NCBI GenBank assembly: GCA_017446095.1
Contig: JAFSRN010000016.1
Location: 40,914 to 104,913, forward strand
From: Eubacterium sp.
Lineage (GTDB): Bacteria > Bacillota > Clostridia > Oscillospirales > Acutalibacteraceae
Length of the DNA: 64,000 nt
Direction of reading: 5' to 3'
Shown: piece by piece, positions 1-8,794 of the stretch
Layout: every line of letters begins with the position of its first letter
Position numbering within the stretch: position 1 is the stretch's first letter
Made by a program: the position numbers and the translations under genes
Notes under the pieces: generated by a model
Told to the model about the DNA's origin: nothing
Seen by the model: the letters and a program-made list of their open reading frames with translations, nothing else
Databases searched by the model: none

Positions 1-1115
1 TGAATCCTGCCGAGCTTCACGCCCGTGTCCTGCACGTAAATCCAGCAGTCGGGCACGATGTTACCAAGCGTTTTAATATCGGTTTCGTTCTTTACCTTGA
101 GCCTGTCAACAAGCAGACCTACCGTCACAAAATCGCGGTAGGGAAGTCCGCCGGCAATGCGCTGAATATCATCAGGCACGTCAAAATCCATAGCCTCAAC
201 AAGGTCCTTAACCGGCATTGTGGACATAATTATGTCCGCTTCTTCGGTGATTTTTTCGCCGTCCTTTTCGTATGTAACAGCCGTCAGCGCGCCGTCGCCG
301 CCGCTGATACCAACGGCTTTCGCGTTCATAATAATTTCCGCGCCGCCGCTCTTAACGTCGTTCGCAACCTTTTCCCAAAGCTGACCGGGGCCGTATTTCG
401 GGTAGTTAAACTCTTCAATCAGCGAGGTTTCGTCGGACTTTTTGTCCTTGCCGAGCACCTTTGCCATCGCGTTTTTCACAACCTCGGTTACGGAAATGCC
501 CTTAACGCGCTGCCTGCCCCAGCTCGGGTCAATCTGGCTCGGGTGCCTGCCCCACAGTTTTTCGGTATAACCCTCAAAAAACAGCGAATACAGCTCTCTG
601 CCGAAGTGGTTGATGTACAAATCCTCAAGGCTTTTTTCCTCGCGCTTGTGAACAAGCGAGCCTGCGTAGGTGAAGCCCGATTTTACCGTGCGCACAAAGC
701 CCATATTGATGAAGGTCTGCGGCTTGAGCGAAATCGGGTAGTCAAAAAACTTGCCCAAAAAGTATATGCGCGAAAGGCGGTTTCTCACAAGAAAAACCTC
801 GTCCTCTTTTTCGGGGTCGGGGCCGCCGGGGGAAAGATTTTTCTCCCTGCCGAGCCTTTTGTCGTCAAACGACGGCTCGCCCTGCACGGGCAGCTTGTCG
901 CGCCACCACTGCATAACGCGCTCATCTTTGGAGAAAAAGCGGTGGCCGCCAATGTCCATGCGGTGACCGTTGTACTTAACGGTTTTTGAAATGCCGCCTA
1001 TGTCGCCGTTCTCCTCAAGAATCGTAATGTCGTATTCGTTTTTGCCGCTTTTAAGCAGGGTATCCGCCGCGGTAAGTCCCGCAGGTCCTGCACCGATAAT
1101 AATTACTTTTTTCAT
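1..1115 (-). CDS. NAD(P)/FAD-dependent oxidoreductase (UDP-galactopyranose mutase / protoporphyrinogen oxidase-like), 3' end off the window
   Basis: About 371 residues are readable without a stop before the gene leaves the window; the N-terminus is complete. It opens with a Rossmann dinucleotide-binding motif, [17 protein letters not shown] at residues 4-20, followed by the second FAD contact (an acidic LEE after a strand and then GGISKT) and the segment GGHRFFSK. This arrangement is typical of flavin amine-oxidase/UDP-galactopyranose-mutase-like proteins found near polysaccharide genes in clostridia. The start ATG is fixed by the Rossmann motif, although no clear Shine-Dalgarno sequence precedes it. 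The substrate cannot be deduced. The missing C-terminus and lost neighbours prevent assigning it to a pathway; a flavin-dependent redox or isomerase step on a sugar nucleotide is plausible but is inference. Confidence 0.75.
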   Translation of the reverse strand, partial: MKKVIIIGAGPAGLTAADTLLKSGKNEYDITILEENGDIGGISKTVKYNGHRMDIGGHRFFSKDERVMQWWRDKLPVQGEPSFDDKRLGREKNLSPGGPDPEKEDEVFLVRNRLSRIYFLGKFFDYPISLKPQTFINMGFVRTVKSGFTYAGSLVHKREEKSLEDLYINHFGRELYSLFFEGYTEKLWGRHPSQIDPSWGRQRVKGISVTEVVKNAMAKVLGKDKKSDETSLIEEFNYPKYGPGQLWEKVANDVKSGGAEIIMNAKAVGISGGDGALTAVTYEKDGEKITEEADIIMSTMPVKDLVEAMDFDVPDDIQRIAGGLPYRDFVTVGLLVDRLKVKNETDIKTLGNIVPDCWIYVQDTGVKLGRI

Positions 1116-1182
1116 AACATTATAATAATAACACAACAAGTTGCGTATTTCAATATTAAAGTAGGGTGCTGACTGTATAAAT

Positions 1183-1381
1183 ATGAATGATGAGTTATGA
1201 ATGATGAGTAGTTTTAAGTGTTAAGTGTTAAGTGTTAAGCCTTATGGTGGGCTTTGCCCACACCCATTTTATTGCAGGTCGTCGGGGACGCCGACCCCTA
1301 CAATTGTAGGGAGCGGCCACTGGACGCTCCGCATTATTGTTGCCCGAGCGCAGATAGTAACCACAATTCATCATTTATAAT
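1183..1381. repeat. Intergenic repeat island: tandem 7-8-mers plus palindromes
   Basis: Holds a degenerate tandem run (units like AATGATGAGTT, then TTAAGTG repeated), a palindrome GGTGGGCTTTGCCCACACC, a GTCGGGGACGCCGACCCC palindrome ending in CCCCTACA, and directly after it a TGTAGGGAGCGG...CGCTCC palindrome. The same modules recur in many other gaps of this window. No coding frame is evident. Confidence 0.7.
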
Positions 1382-1383
1382 TC

Positions 1384-1412
1384 AACTAAAAAACCGCCTC
1401 GGTTGAGGCGGT
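1384..1412 (-). terminator. Intrinsic terminator of the CdaR-like gene
   Basis: On the minus strand, just after the stop codon, ACCGCCTC and GAGGCGGT form a perfect 8-bp stem with a short loop, followed by a run of six T. It fits a Rho-independent terminator for the gene upstream of it on the minus strand. Confidence 0.85.
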
Positions 1413-1417
1413 CAATT

Positions 1418-2503
1418 TTAATATTTAACAGGTGTAGAGTTCAGGTACTTGTTAACCATCAGCGCTACTTTAAATACGATAGCGTCGTCAAATTCGCGCA
1501 GGTCAAGACCGGTGAGCTTCTTAATCTTCTCAAGTCTGTAAACAAGCGTGTTACGGTGAACAAACAGCTTGCGCGAGGTTTCGCTGACGTTGAGGTTGTT
1601 TTCAAAGAACTTCTGGATGGTGAACAGTGTTTCCTGGTCGAGAGAATCAATCGAGCCTTTCTTGAAAACTTCCTTTAGGAACATATCGCACAGCGTGGTC
1701 GGCAGCTGATAAATCAGCCTTGCAATACCAAGGTTTTCGTAGCTGATGATTGTGCGCTCTGTGTCAAACACCTTGCCAACCTCAAGCGCAACCTGTGCTT
1801 CCTTAAACGAAGCGGCGAGTTCCTTGATACCCGTCACGCAAGAGCCGATACCCACAACCGCGCTGCAGTAAAATTCTGTTGAAAGTGTGTCGCAAATCGA
1901 CTGCGCAAGCTTTTCAAGGTCCTTGCTCTCAACATTCGGGCGGACTTCCTTAATCAGCGCAATGTCGTGCTCGTTGATGTTAATAATGTAGTCCTTCGAC
2001 TTGTCGGGGAAGAAGTTCTGCAGCACGTCGAATACGGAAATATCCGTGTTGTTTGTAACCCTGATGAGGAAAACAACCCTCGACGCGTCGTTGTTAAAGT
2101 GCAGCTCCCTCGACTTAATGTAAATATCGCCGGGAAGAATGTTATCAAGAATTACGTTCTTAACAAAGTTGGAACGGTCAAACTTTTCGTCATTATTATT
2201 CTTAATCTGCTCAAGTGCGATAGCAATAATGCCCGCGTAATTTCTGCTGAGCTCGTCCGTGCCGTCAACAAAAACCGCGTATTCGGGATGAACGCTGTCG
2301 CCAAACGCCTTGTAGGTGCAGGAATCAACGCAAATCGGCTGGCCGCCAAACACGCCTGCGGCAATAACGCCCTTGCGAACCTCGCCTATAAGCGGCAGCT
2401 CGCTGCAGGAAATAATCGTTCCGCTTTCGTCAACAACGCCGATTACCCGTTCCGTTGTTTCGCGCATCTGATTAATAACGCCCTGGAATAATCTGTTAGG
2501 CAT
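1418..2503 (-). CDS. CdaR/PucR-type transcriptional regulator
   Basis: A 361-residue protein with the layout of the CdaR (sugar diacid regulator) family: an N-terminal ligand-sensing region, a middle GGDEF-like region that lacks a GGDEF signature, and a C-terminal PucR-type helix-turn-helix around residues 300-355 (NVSETSRKLFVHRNTLVYRL, then a conserved LTGLDLREFDD tail). The start is the ATG preceded by GGAGG at an 8-nt distance; an earlier in-frame start lies upstream of that ribosome site and is rejected. It is a single-gene unit with its own promoter and terminator. Relatives in enterobacteria respond to glycerate and activate sugar-diacid catabolism, but no such genes are adjacent here, so its target and ligand are unknown. 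Confidence 0.85.
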   Translation of the reverse strand: MPNRLFQGVINQMRETTERVIGVVDESGTIISCSELPLIGEVRKGVIAAGVFGGQPICVDSCTYKAFGDSVHPEYAVFVDGTDELSRNYAGIIAIALEQIKNNNDEKFDRSNFVKNVILDNILPGDIYIKSRELHFNNDASRVVFLIRVTNNTDISVFDVLQNFFPDKSKDYIININEHDIALIKEVRPNVESKDLEKLAQSICDTLSTEFYCSAVVGIGSCVTGIKELAASFKEAQVALEVGKVFDTERTIISYENLGIARLIYQLPTTLCDMFLKEVFKKGSIDSLDQETLFTIQKFFENNLNVSETSRKLFVHRNTLVYRLEKIKKLTGLDLREFDDAIVFKVALMVNKYLNSTPVKY

Positions 2504-2568
2504 AACATACCTCCAATAGTAACATTTGCAATAAACTTGCACAAAAAAATATCAAACCAATTGTTAAT

Positions 2569-2597
2569 ATTATACAATCGATTTGATGTTTTTGCAA
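2569..2597 (-). promoter_or_regulatory. Sigma-A-type promoter of the CdaR-like gene
   Basis: Reading the minus strand, TTGCAA (-35) and TATAAT (-10) are separated by exactly 17 bp and lie about 65 bp upstream of the start codon. A loose palindrome (CAATTGTTAATATTATACAATCG on the plus strand, 2559-2580 region) overlaps the -10 and could be an operator; this last point is inference. Confidence 0.7.
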
Positions 2598-2703
2598 CCT
2601 TTTTCACAAAAAAACTTTAAAAAAGTTGTAATATTTGCATAAAGTGTCTAATGAACACAATATGTTGTGTGGATTTATGCCCCGTAAAGATTATATAGTT
2701 TGA

Positions 2704-3402
2704 CTATTTTTGACAGATTCGGTTTATTTCCGCACTGTCAAGGTATCTGCACTCGCCCTCGCCAAGATTTTCGTCAAGTTCAAGCGCGCCCATTTTTACC
2801 CTTTTAAGTTCCAGAACTTCGATTTTGTGCTTTTTGAACATCCGCTTAATCTGGTGGTAAATGCCCTGCGCAATCTCCACCTGCACCGTGCAGCCGTCAA
2901 GCGGAGTGAGCTTTGCAGGCAGCAGCTTTTCCTCACCAAGAGTCATACCTGCTTCAAAATCGCTTATTACTTCGTCTGTCACAGGCTTGTCCAAAACTGC
3001 AATGTACGTTTTTACAATGTGCTTTGTCGGCGCAAGTATGCGGTGCGCAAAGTCGCCGTCGTCGGTTATCAGCACAAAGCCCGTTGTGTCCTTGTCCAGC
3101 CGCCCTGCAGGGAACAATCCCTTGCGGCGCATATCCTCGGGCAGCAGGTCAAGCACCGTTTTGTCGCCCTTGCCGTCAGTCGCGCAGATAACGCCCTTTG
3201 GCTTGTTCATCATAATGTAAACGAACTTACGCGCGTCAAGCGTTCTGCCCTCTGCCGTAATGCTGTCGCCGTCGCCGCACTTGAAATCGGGTGATTTCTG
3301 CACCTCGCCGTTTACGCATACCGCGCCGCTTTTAATCATTGACTTTGCCTGCGAGCGCGTGATATTCAGTTTGTCGGATACAAATTTATCAAGTCGTGTC
3401 AT
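2704..3402 (-). CDS. rsuA: 16S rRNA pseudouridine synthase, RsuA/RluB family
   Basis: A 232-residue protein with an N-terminal S4 RNA-binding domain (about residues 1-48: LDKFVSDKLNITRSQAK... VCVNGE) and a catalytic domain carrying the family signature GRLDKDTTG, in which Asp103 is the expected catalytic nucleophile. Length matches small-subunit RsuA (about 230 residues). The enzyme isomerises a specific uridine in rRNA during ribosome assembly; the exact target position cannot be read from sequence. Its start overlaps the end of the DUF4830-like gene by 14 bp in another frame, which indicates translational coupling and a shared transcript. Confidence 0.88.
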   Translation of the reverse strand: MTRLDKFVSDKLNITRSQAKSMIKSGAVCVNGEVQKSPDFKCGDGDSITAEGRTLDARKFVYIMMNKPKGVICATDGKGDKTVLDLLPEDMRRKGLFPAGRLDKDTTGFVLITDDGDFAHRILAPTKHIVKTYIAVLDKPVTDEVISDFEAGMTLGEEKLLPAKLTPLDGCTVQVEIAQGIYHQIKRMFKKHKIEVLELKRVKMGALELDENLGEGECRYLDSAEINRICQK

Positions 3403-3859
3403 TGGCAGTAAGTCCCGTTAAAAAGCCGTCCTTTGCCGACGGGTCGCACAAGTCGGCGGCAATCAGCTTGCCGTCGCAAACAATAAGGTTTGCAATAACC
3501 TTTTCGTTACCCTTGTAGTTGGTAATATTATATGTATATATAGTGGCGGCTTTGCCCTTGTAGGGCGTAAGGTCAAACCCGTTTTCCTTTTGCAGGGCGT
3601 TATAGTTTTCGTACACCTGATTAAAGGAGGAGGGGATGGTAATGTCCTTTTCCGCTGAAGAATTGAACTCCCAGCCGAGCGAGGCAAGGTACGCGCTGCG
3701 TTCCTTTTCCGTCGCGCAGCTCACCGCGTCTGCCGAAGTCTGCTGCGCCTTGCCGCCGTGCCCCGATACAAAGGTCAACAGTATAACCGCAACCCCAACC
3801 AGAGCCAGAAGTACACCAATAATAGTCCGCGGTCTTGCTTTGAACGTTATAACCTGCAT
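3389..3859 (-). CDS. Membrane-anchored DUF4830-like protein
   Basis: A 156-residue protein with a basic N-terminus, a single transmembrane segment at about residues 11-32 (TIIGVLLALVGVAVILLTFV) and an extracytoplasmic region. The segment ERSAYLASLGWEF followed by IPSSFNQVYENYN resembles the DUF4830 domain of clostridial proteins, which has no established function. The start is preceded by AGGTGA. It precedes the pseudouridine synthase gene with an overlap, an arrangement that suggests co-transcription rather than shared biochemistry. A hairpin stands only about 28 bp upstream of the start, so expression probably depends on read-through from further upstream. Confidence 0.7.
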   Translation of the reverse strand: MQVITFKARPRTIIGVLLALVGVAVILLTFVSGHGGKAQQTSADAVSCATEKERSAYLASLGWEFNSSAEKDITIPSSFNQVYENYNALQKENGFDLTPYKGKAATIYTYNITNYKGNEKVIANLIVCDGKLIAADLCDPSAKDGFLTGLTANDTT

Positions 3860-3886
3860 AATATCACCTGAGTAATAGTATGCAAA

Positions 3887-3910
3887 AAGCAGGCAGTATA
3901 TGCCTGCTTT
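3887..3910 (-). terminator. Intrinsic terminator after the FHA-FtsW-PBP cluster
   Basis: AAAGCAGGCA and TGCCTGCTTT form a 10-bp perfect stem with a 4-5 nt loop, followed on the minus strand by TTTTTG. It lies between the PBP stop codon and the DUF4830-like start, leaving no space for a promoter downstream of it. Confidence 0.8.
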
Positions 3911-3949
3911 ATGTTAGCAGTTTATAGTTTCCGGACTCCTCCAGCCTGT

Positions 3950-4006
3950 CGGGTGCTGCGCACAGCATTATAATTGGGTGTGGGCGAAGCCCGCCCATTG
4001 CTGAAA
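3950..4006. repeat. Palindromic intergenic repeat (GTGGGCGAAGCCCGCC type)
   Basis: Contains GGGTGCTGCGCACAGC and GGTGTGGGCGAAGCCCGCCC, modules that recur at 1.25, 12.6, 33.0, 33.5, 58.7 and 61.9 kb. It fills the gap between the PBP gene and the downstream terminator. Confidence 0.6.
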
Positions 4007-4014
4007 ACCGGATA

Positions 4015-5394
4015 CTAAATCAACTGCTGAAGCAGTTGATTCGCAATCGGTCCTGCCGTCTGGCTGCCCGAGCCGCCGTTTTCCACTACCACCACAAAGG
4101 CGTACGGGTGGCTGTCGTCTGCCATAAAGCCCGTAAACCACGCAATGTTGTGGCTGTCGTTTGAGTCAATCTGCGCCGTGCCGCTCTTTGCGCACAGGTT
4201 AAGGTTCGGGTAGTTGCCGTCGCCGTACCAGCTTTCCACGTTGTAGCGCATCATGTTTTTCATCTTCGTGGCGGTGTCCGCGCTCATCAGTTCAACCTTG
4301 TTTGTGGGCAGAGTAATGTCAAGCGCCTTGCCCGCCTGGTTTGCAAAGTCGTCAATTATGTTAAACGATACAGCCTTGCCGCCGTTTGCGATAGCGCTGC
4401 TGATTCGCAGCATTGTAATCGGTGCAATTCGCGTGTCGCCCTGACCGATGCCTGTCCAGCCGAGCAGGTCGTCTGCCGCGCCGTCAACGTTAAAGTCGCC
4501 GCCAAAGCCCTCAATTTCACCACTGATTGTAATCTTTGAGCCAATGCCAAGTTCTTTAGCCGTAGCAGTCAGCTTTTCGCTGCCAAGCTCAATTGCAAGC
4601 TGTGCAAAAACAGAGTTGCAGCTCTTCGCCAGCGCGTCGTTAAAGTTAATGCTGTCGCCGTGGTTTGCGTTACACTCAATCGTAACACCCTTTTTAGGCG
4701 TGTAGCCGCCGTTGCACACCCACGTTCTGCTGTAGATGTCGGGGATATTCTCAATCGCGCAAATCGCCGTTACAAGCTTGAAGGTCGAGCCCGGCACATA
4801 GTGAGCGGAAAGCAGGCGGTTGATGTAAACGCCTTCGTAGTAATCGCTCGTTTCAAGATTGTCGGGCGCGTTTTCAACGTCGTAGGACGGCGCGCTTACC
4901 GCGCAAATAACCTCGCCGGTCTTGTAGTTAACAATGCCGATTGTGCCTTTTCTGCCGTTTAGCGCCCTGTATGCGCTGTTGCACAAATCGCTGTTTATAG
5001 TCAGCTTCAGGTCGTTACCCTTGCCGTAGCGCTCAATGTTGTAAACGCCGAGCATAAGGTTGTAGCCCGTGAGCTTGGAATCAAATGTGTTCTGCACGCC
5101 TGTGGAAATAAAGTTCTTCGGGTCGCCGACTGTGTGCAGAGTCGATTTTCTCGTAGTTTCGTCCTCTGCGTACACGCGCTTGCCTTCAACGGTCTGCGCA
5201 AGGATTTTGTCGTTGCAGTCGTAAATAGTACCTGCGCCTATAAGCTCGCCGTTGCGGTAAAGGTGCGGATTGTAGTTCTTCATCGCCCACTCGGAACCGT
5301 GCATGGTAAACGAAACAACAAGGAATATAATACCTGCAACGAATAAGATAGCAAGAATCCAAAGGAAAATTCCGCGTTTAGCAATCATTCTCAT
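4015..5394 (-). CDS. Class B penicillin-binding protein (transpeptidase)
   Basis: A 459-residue peptidoglycan transpeptidase with an N-terminal transmembrane anchor (about residues 8-28) and a short pedestal. All three catalytic motifs are present: S203-T-F-K with the nucleophilic serine, S258-C-N260, and K403-S-G-T-A. At under 460 residues it is shorter than typical PBP2/FtsI proteins, as is usual for the PbpA-like clostridial/actinobacterial type paired with an FtsW/RodA protein. The start chosen is the ATG 11 nt after GGAGG; a GTG four codons earlier overlaps the ribosome site. It begins one base after the stop of the FtsW/RodA gene, so the two are translated in tandem. It crosslinks the glycan strands made by its partner; whether for elongation, division or sporulation cannot be decided. 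Confidence 0.9.
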   Translation of the reverse strand: MRMIAKRGIFLWILAILFVAGIIFLVVSFTMHGSEWAMKNYNPHLYRNGELIGAGTIYDCNDKILAQTVEGKRVYAEDETTRKSTLHTVGDPKNFISTGVQNTFDSKLTGYNLMLGVYNIERYGKGNDLKLTINSDLCNSAYRALNGRKGTIGIVNYKTGEVICAVSAPSYDVENAPDNLETSDYYEGVYINRLLSAHYVPGSTFKLVTAICAIENIPDIYSRTWVCNGGYTPKKGVTIECNANHGDSINFNDALAKSCNSVFAQLAIELGSEKLTATAKELGIGSKITISGEIEGFGGDFNVDGAADDLLGWTGIGQGDTRIAPITMLRISSAIANGGKAVSFNIIDDFANQAGKALDITLPTNKVELMSADTATKMKNMMRYNVESWYGDGNYPNLNLCAKSGTAQIDSNDSHNIAWFTGFMADDSHPYAFVVVVENGGSGSQTAGPIANQLLQQLI

Positions 5395-5395
5395 A

Positions 5396-6661
5396 CTACT
5401 TTGCACCTCCCTTACGTCTGCCTGTAAGATAGTTGTAAGTGCGTACGTCCGAAGCCTTGATGAACGCCAGAATCGCCCAGCAGCTCATCATCGAGGAACC
5501 GCCGAGGCTTACAAACGGAATCGTAACGCCCGTAAGCGGAAGAATATCTGTTATGCCGAAAACGTTCAGCGCGCATTGGAACAGCAGCATACCTGCGCTT
5601 GCCACAGCGGCAATTGCATATGCGCTTGAGCGCGCCGCGATGGAATTCATCAGCGCGGAAATTGCTATTGCAACAAAGGACATCACAAGCATTACGCCGA
5701 AGATGAAGCCCCATTCTTCACATATTACGCCGAAAATACTGTCCGACACAGGCGCAAACACGTTGCGCACGTATCCGCGGCCTATACCAACGCCGAACAG
5801 ACCGCCGCTTGCAATACCCACAAGCACGCGCGTCTGCTGCATACCCTGGTCGTAAGGGTATTCCCAAACGTGGCGGTAAACCGCAAATCGGCGCGTAACG
5901 TACGATTTATACTTAAGCACGATTGTGCCGCCCATCACTGCGGAGGCGATTGCAAGACCGATAGTCTTGATGTCGCCCGAATTCATAAACGCAATAATCA
6001 GAAACGTCATAAAGAATATCAGCGCAGTACCGAGGTCTTTAATAATAACAAGCGAGCCTACGCAGATAAGCGAATATACAATGTAGGCAATTATGTTTTT
6101 AGAAGTCTGTATTTTTTCCAGCGTTGCCGCGCCTACAAATATAAACGCGATTTTTACAAATTCCGACGGCTGGAAAGTTACACCTGCAATGGTTATCCAG
6201 TTGCGCGCGCCGTTGGTCACCTTCGCAATTGCAATGTTAACAAGCAGCAGCAGTATTGACGCGCCTGCCACGTACCAGCGTATTTTCATACAGAAGTCCA
6301 CGTGCCCCATCAGGAACACGATGAATATGAACGCCGCGATACCTGCAAGCACCATAAAGTACTGCTTGAACGCCGAGTCGGGGTACACGCTGCCGATTGT
6401 TACAAGCCCCACGCCGGACAGGAAAAACGCAATGAGCTCAAGCTCAAAATTCCTGCGGTGGAACACAACGAAAAAGAATATAAGGTAAACCCATTCCGTT
6501 GCAACAAGGCAGAGCAGCGCAAGCATTGCCTTCATTTCAAACTGTTCGCCGCACGCCGCAGCGATGTAGCCTGTAATCATCTGGAAAAGCGATAATATAA
6601 ATAGCACAAGGAAGTTGTTTACAGGCTTGATTTTAGGTGATTTTTTGTATTTTGAAGCCAT
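5396..6661 (-). CDS. FtsW/RodA/SpoVE-family peptidoglycan glycosyltransferase (SEDS)
   Basis: A 421-residue multi-pass membrane protein (about ten transmembrane segments) of the SEDS family, which polymerises lipid II. Family landmarks include NGARNWITIAG, FQPSEFVKIAFI, KDLGTALIFF, QQTRVLVGIASGGLFGVGIG and the C-terminal PLTGVTIPFVSLGGSSM. The chosen ATG follows AGGGGG by 7 nt; a GTG two codons upstream is less likely. It lies between the FHA gene (12 bp gap) and the class B PBP gene (1 bp gap): a polymerase-transpeptidase pair that acts as one complex. The FHA partner suggests control by Ser/Thr phosphorylation, although no kinase gene is in the window. Confidence 0.92.
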   Translation of the reverse strand: MASKYKKSPKIKPVNNFLVLFILSLFQMITGYIAAACGEQFEMKAMLALLCLVATEWVYLIFFFVVFHRRNFELELIAFFLSGVGLVTIGSVYPDSAFKQYFMVLAGIAAFIFIVFLMGHVDFCMKIRWYVAGASILLLLVNIAIAKVTNGARNWITIAGVTFQPSEFVKIAFIFVGAATLEKIQTSKNIIAYIVYSLICVGSLVIIKDLGTALIFFMTFLIIAFMNSGDIKTIGLAIASAVMGGTIVLKYKSYVTRRFAVYRHVWEYPYDQGMQQTRVLVGIASGGLFGVGIGRGYVRNVFAPVSDSIFGVICEEWGFIFGVMLVMSFVAIAISALMNSIAARSSAYAIAAVASAGMLLFQCALNVFGITDILPLTGVTIPFVSLGGSSMMSCWAILAFIKASDVRTYNYLTGRRKGGAK

Positions 6662-6673
6662 ACTCACACCCCC

Positions 6674-7414
6674 TTATCTTTCGTAGAATATGAACACCTT
6701 GTCGCCGAAGGTGAGCATATCTTCGTCAAAAATGAGTTGCGGCTGATTTATGTATCTGCCGTTGAGCTTTGTGCCGTTGTGGCTGTCAAGGTCGCTCATT
6801 GCCCAGCCGCGCGATGTGCGGTGTATGCGCGCGTGGTGCTGGCTTACGGTCTGCGACATAATCTGAATATCACAGTCGTTGCCTCTGCCCACAAGCACGT
6901 CCTCACTCTTGAGGTATATCGGGCGCTTTGTGTGAATATCCACAAGCACGCCGTATGCCACGGTAGCAGGCTGTTTTGCAACTGCGGTGCGCATCTGCTG
7001 CCTGCTCTCTGCCGAAAGGGCTTCATCGCACTCAAAGCGCAGCTGAATAGAGCCTATTGTAATAATATCGCCGTTTTCAATTACGGTGCTGCCCTCAATC
7101 GCTTCGCCGTTAACAAGCACGCTGCCTGCGCGCTCTGAAGTGTCGGTAATCATCCAGTCGCGGCGCTTTTTTGCAATAACTGCGTGAAAACGCGCAACCG
7201 CAGGGAACGGCAGCACAATGTCGTTTGATCGGCTTTTGCCTATAGATGTTTCCCAATGCGTGATTTCCGTAATAGCGGAATCGTTAAGGTCAACAAGCCG
7301 TGCCAGGCAGTGCAGGCGCGGTCTGTTGCGAAACAGCGACGCAATGCATGTTACAAGTATAAACACTGCAACAATCGGCGCAACATATCGCATTATAGAA
7401 ATGATGTATTCCAT
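6674..7414 (-). CDS. FHA-domain protein with N-terminal membrane anchor
   Basis: A 246-residue protein with one transmembrane segment near residues 8-25 and two FHA-like regions: one around residues 50-130 (SIGKSRSNDIVLPFPAVAR, F-H-A-V-I) and a clear C-terminal one around 165-240 (LVGRGNDCDIQIMSQTVSQH, then DLDSHNGTKLNGRYI). FHA domains bind phosphothreonine peptides. The start follows GGAGATGAGG; a longer open frame upstream crosses the promoter and is rejected. First gene of the FHA-FtsW-PBP cluster, so it probably scaffolds or regulates cell-wall synthesis at the membrane. The same gene order is common in Gram-positive bacteria. Confidence 0.87.
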   Translation of the reverse strand: MEYIISIMRYVAPIVAVFILVTCIASLFRNRPRLHCLARLVDLNDSAITEITHWETSIGKSRSNDIVLPFPAVARFHAVIAKKRRDWMITDTSERAGSVLVNGEAIEGSTVIENGDIITIGSIQLRFECDEALSAESRQQMRTAVAKQPATVAYGVLVDIHTKRPIYLKSEDVLVGRGNDCDIQIMSQTVSQHHARIHRTSRGWAMSDLDSHNGTKLNGRYINQPQLIFDEDMLTFGDKVFIFYER

Positions 7415-7441
7415 AGCCTCATCTCCGTAAACTTTTTTAAT

Positions 7442-7470
7442 ATAGTAATATTTACAATAAAAAAAGTCAA
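7442..7470 (-). promoter_or_regulatory. Promoter of the FHA-FtsW-PBP operon
   Basis: On the minus strand TTGACT (-35) and TACTAT (-10) are 17 bp apart, ending about 28 bp before the FHA start codon. It is divergent from the galM promoter. Confidence 0.65.
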
Positions 7471-7475
7471 GAGTA

Positions 7476-7504
7476 TTGAAATTATTTAAGATTTTATATA
7501 TAAT
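7476..7504 (+). promoter_or_regulatory. Promoter of galM
   Basis: TTGAAA (-35), 17-bp spacer, TATAAT (-10). It lies back-to-back with the FHA operon promoter (the two -35 boxes are 6 bp apart), so both could respond to one bound regulator. Confidence 0.75.
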
Positions 7505-7509
7505 TGTTA

Positions 7510-7566
7510 AGTGAACAGTGGACGGTGGACAGTGGTCAGTTTCGGTCACTCGCTGCGCTCAAACAA
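7510..7566. repeat. Repeat in the galM leader (GTGGACAGT tandem and CTCGCTGCGCTC)
   Basis: The 5' untranslated region of galM contains GTGGACGGTGGACAGTGG and TCACTCGCTGCGCTCAAAC. The same two modules recur at 44.6 kb (GTGGACAGG tandem) and at 12.58 and 61.84 kb (GGTTACTCGCTGCGCTC). Confidence 0.6.
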
Positions 7567-7589
7567 TAATTATAACAAGAGGAACAGTT

Positions 7590-8639
7590 ATGGCAGTAAC
7601 AAAAAGAGTTTTCGGTAAACTCAATAACGAGGATGTTTACCTTTACACCATCACAAACAGCAGCGGCGCTCACGTAACGCTGCAAACGCTCGGTGCAGGT
7701 ATTCACGCAATCTGCGTGCCTGATAAAAACGGCAATCTTGCCGATGTTGCGCTTGGTTTTGACAACCCTGCGGATTACATCAATCCCGATTACGGCTATC
7801 AGGGACTCGCTGTCGGCAGGTGGGCAAACCGTATCCGCGACGGCAAATTCACCTTTGAGGGCGTGGAATACACCACGCCGCAAAATCAGGGAACATGGAC
7901 TCTGCACGGCGGCGGACGCTTCAGCTTTTCCAACTGGGACGTTGACGAAACGGGCGACGATTTCGTCACCTTTTCGCGCTTTTCACCGGACGGCGAGGAC
8001 GGCTTCCCCGGCAATTTTACAATGAAGATAAAATATACTTTTACCGAAAACAACACGCTGCGCATCGAATACACCGTGCTGTCGGACAAAAACACCGTTG
8101 CAAACCCGACTAACCACACCTACTTCAACCTGTCGGGCGTTGACGGCGAAACGGTTGAGGAACACAAGCTGCAGATTCTTGCCGACTATTTTACGGAAAC
8201 CGATGAATCCCAGCTTGCAACAGGCGAACTCGGCGAGGTTAAGGGCACTATGATGGACTTCACCACCCTGCACAAAATCGGCGACCGCATCAACGAGCCG
8301 TTCAGGGCGTGCCTCGGCGACGTTGGCTACGATAACAACTACTGCCTGCGCAACAAGGACGGCAGGTTTGAACTTGCGGCAGTTCTTGAACACGAGGGCA
8401 GCGGCAGACGAATGGAAGTTTACACCGACCTTCCGGGTATTCAGCTTTACTGCGGCGGCTGGCTCAGCCGCGATTACACAGCAGGCAAGGGCACAAGCCT
8501 TGTAACGTACCGCCGCGGCGTCGCGCTTGAAACACAGTTTTATCCCGACGCGCTGAATATCGACTCCTTCCCTCTGTGGACTGTAAAAGCAGGCGAGGAG
8601 TTTAAAACCGTAACAGAATTCAGATTTTTAAACATATAA
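7590..8639 (+). CDS. galM: Aldose 1-epimerase (mutarotase)
   Basis: A 349-residue cytoplasmic enzyme of the GalM family that interconverts alpha and beta anomers of glucose or galactose. The fold-specific segments are present: GFDNPADY, GRWANRIRDGKF and LHGGG near the N-terminus, the active-site histidine region NPTNHTYFNLSG, and the catalytic glutamate in GVALETQFYPDALN near the C-terminus. Length is normal for the family. The start is the ATG after AAGAGGAACAG, which agrees with the family's N-terminus; an upstream in-frame ATG lies within the repeat-containing leader. It is a single gene with its own promoter; no other Leloir genes adjoin. Confidence 0.93.
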   Translation: MAVTKRVFGKLNNEDVYLYTITNSSGAHVTLQTLGAGIHAICVPDKNGNLADVALGFDNPADYINPDYGYQGLAVGRWANRIRDGKFTFEGVEYTTPQNQGTWTLHGGGRFSFSNWDVDETGDDFVTFSRFSPDGEDGFPGNFTMKIKYTFTENNTLRIEYTVLSDKNTVANPTNHTYFNLSGVDGETVEEHKLQILADYFTETDESQLATGELGEVKGTMMDFTTLHKIGDRINEPFRACLGDVGYDNNYCLRNKDGRFELAAVLEHEGSGRRMEVYTDLPGIQLYCGGWLSRDYTAGKGTSLVTYRRGVALETQFYPDALNIDSFPLWTVKAGEEFKTVTEFRFLNI

Positions 8640-8640
8640 G

Positions 8641-8757
8641 CCTTCCCCCTCGGGTACTCCCCGATTAACGGGGAGATGTCACGAAGTGACAGAGGGGAGC
8701 GTCTACGCTAGTAAAAGGTGGCTGCGCGCAGCGCAGACGGATGAGGGGCAAACAATC
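8641..8757. repeat. Mosaic of palindromes (CCCCGTTAATCGGGG type)
   Basis: Contains CTCCCCGATTAACGGGGAG, GTCACGAAGTGAC, GAGCGTCTACGCTAG and GGCTGCGCGCAGC in series, framed by CCTTCCCCCTCGGG and GATGAGGGGC. It looks like a multi-hairpin repeat element between galM and the acyltransferase gene; it may also end galM transcription. No coding frame is present. Confidence 0.6.
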
Positions 8758-8794
8758 AATCACACCGCAACAAATAAACAATGGGGTATAAATT

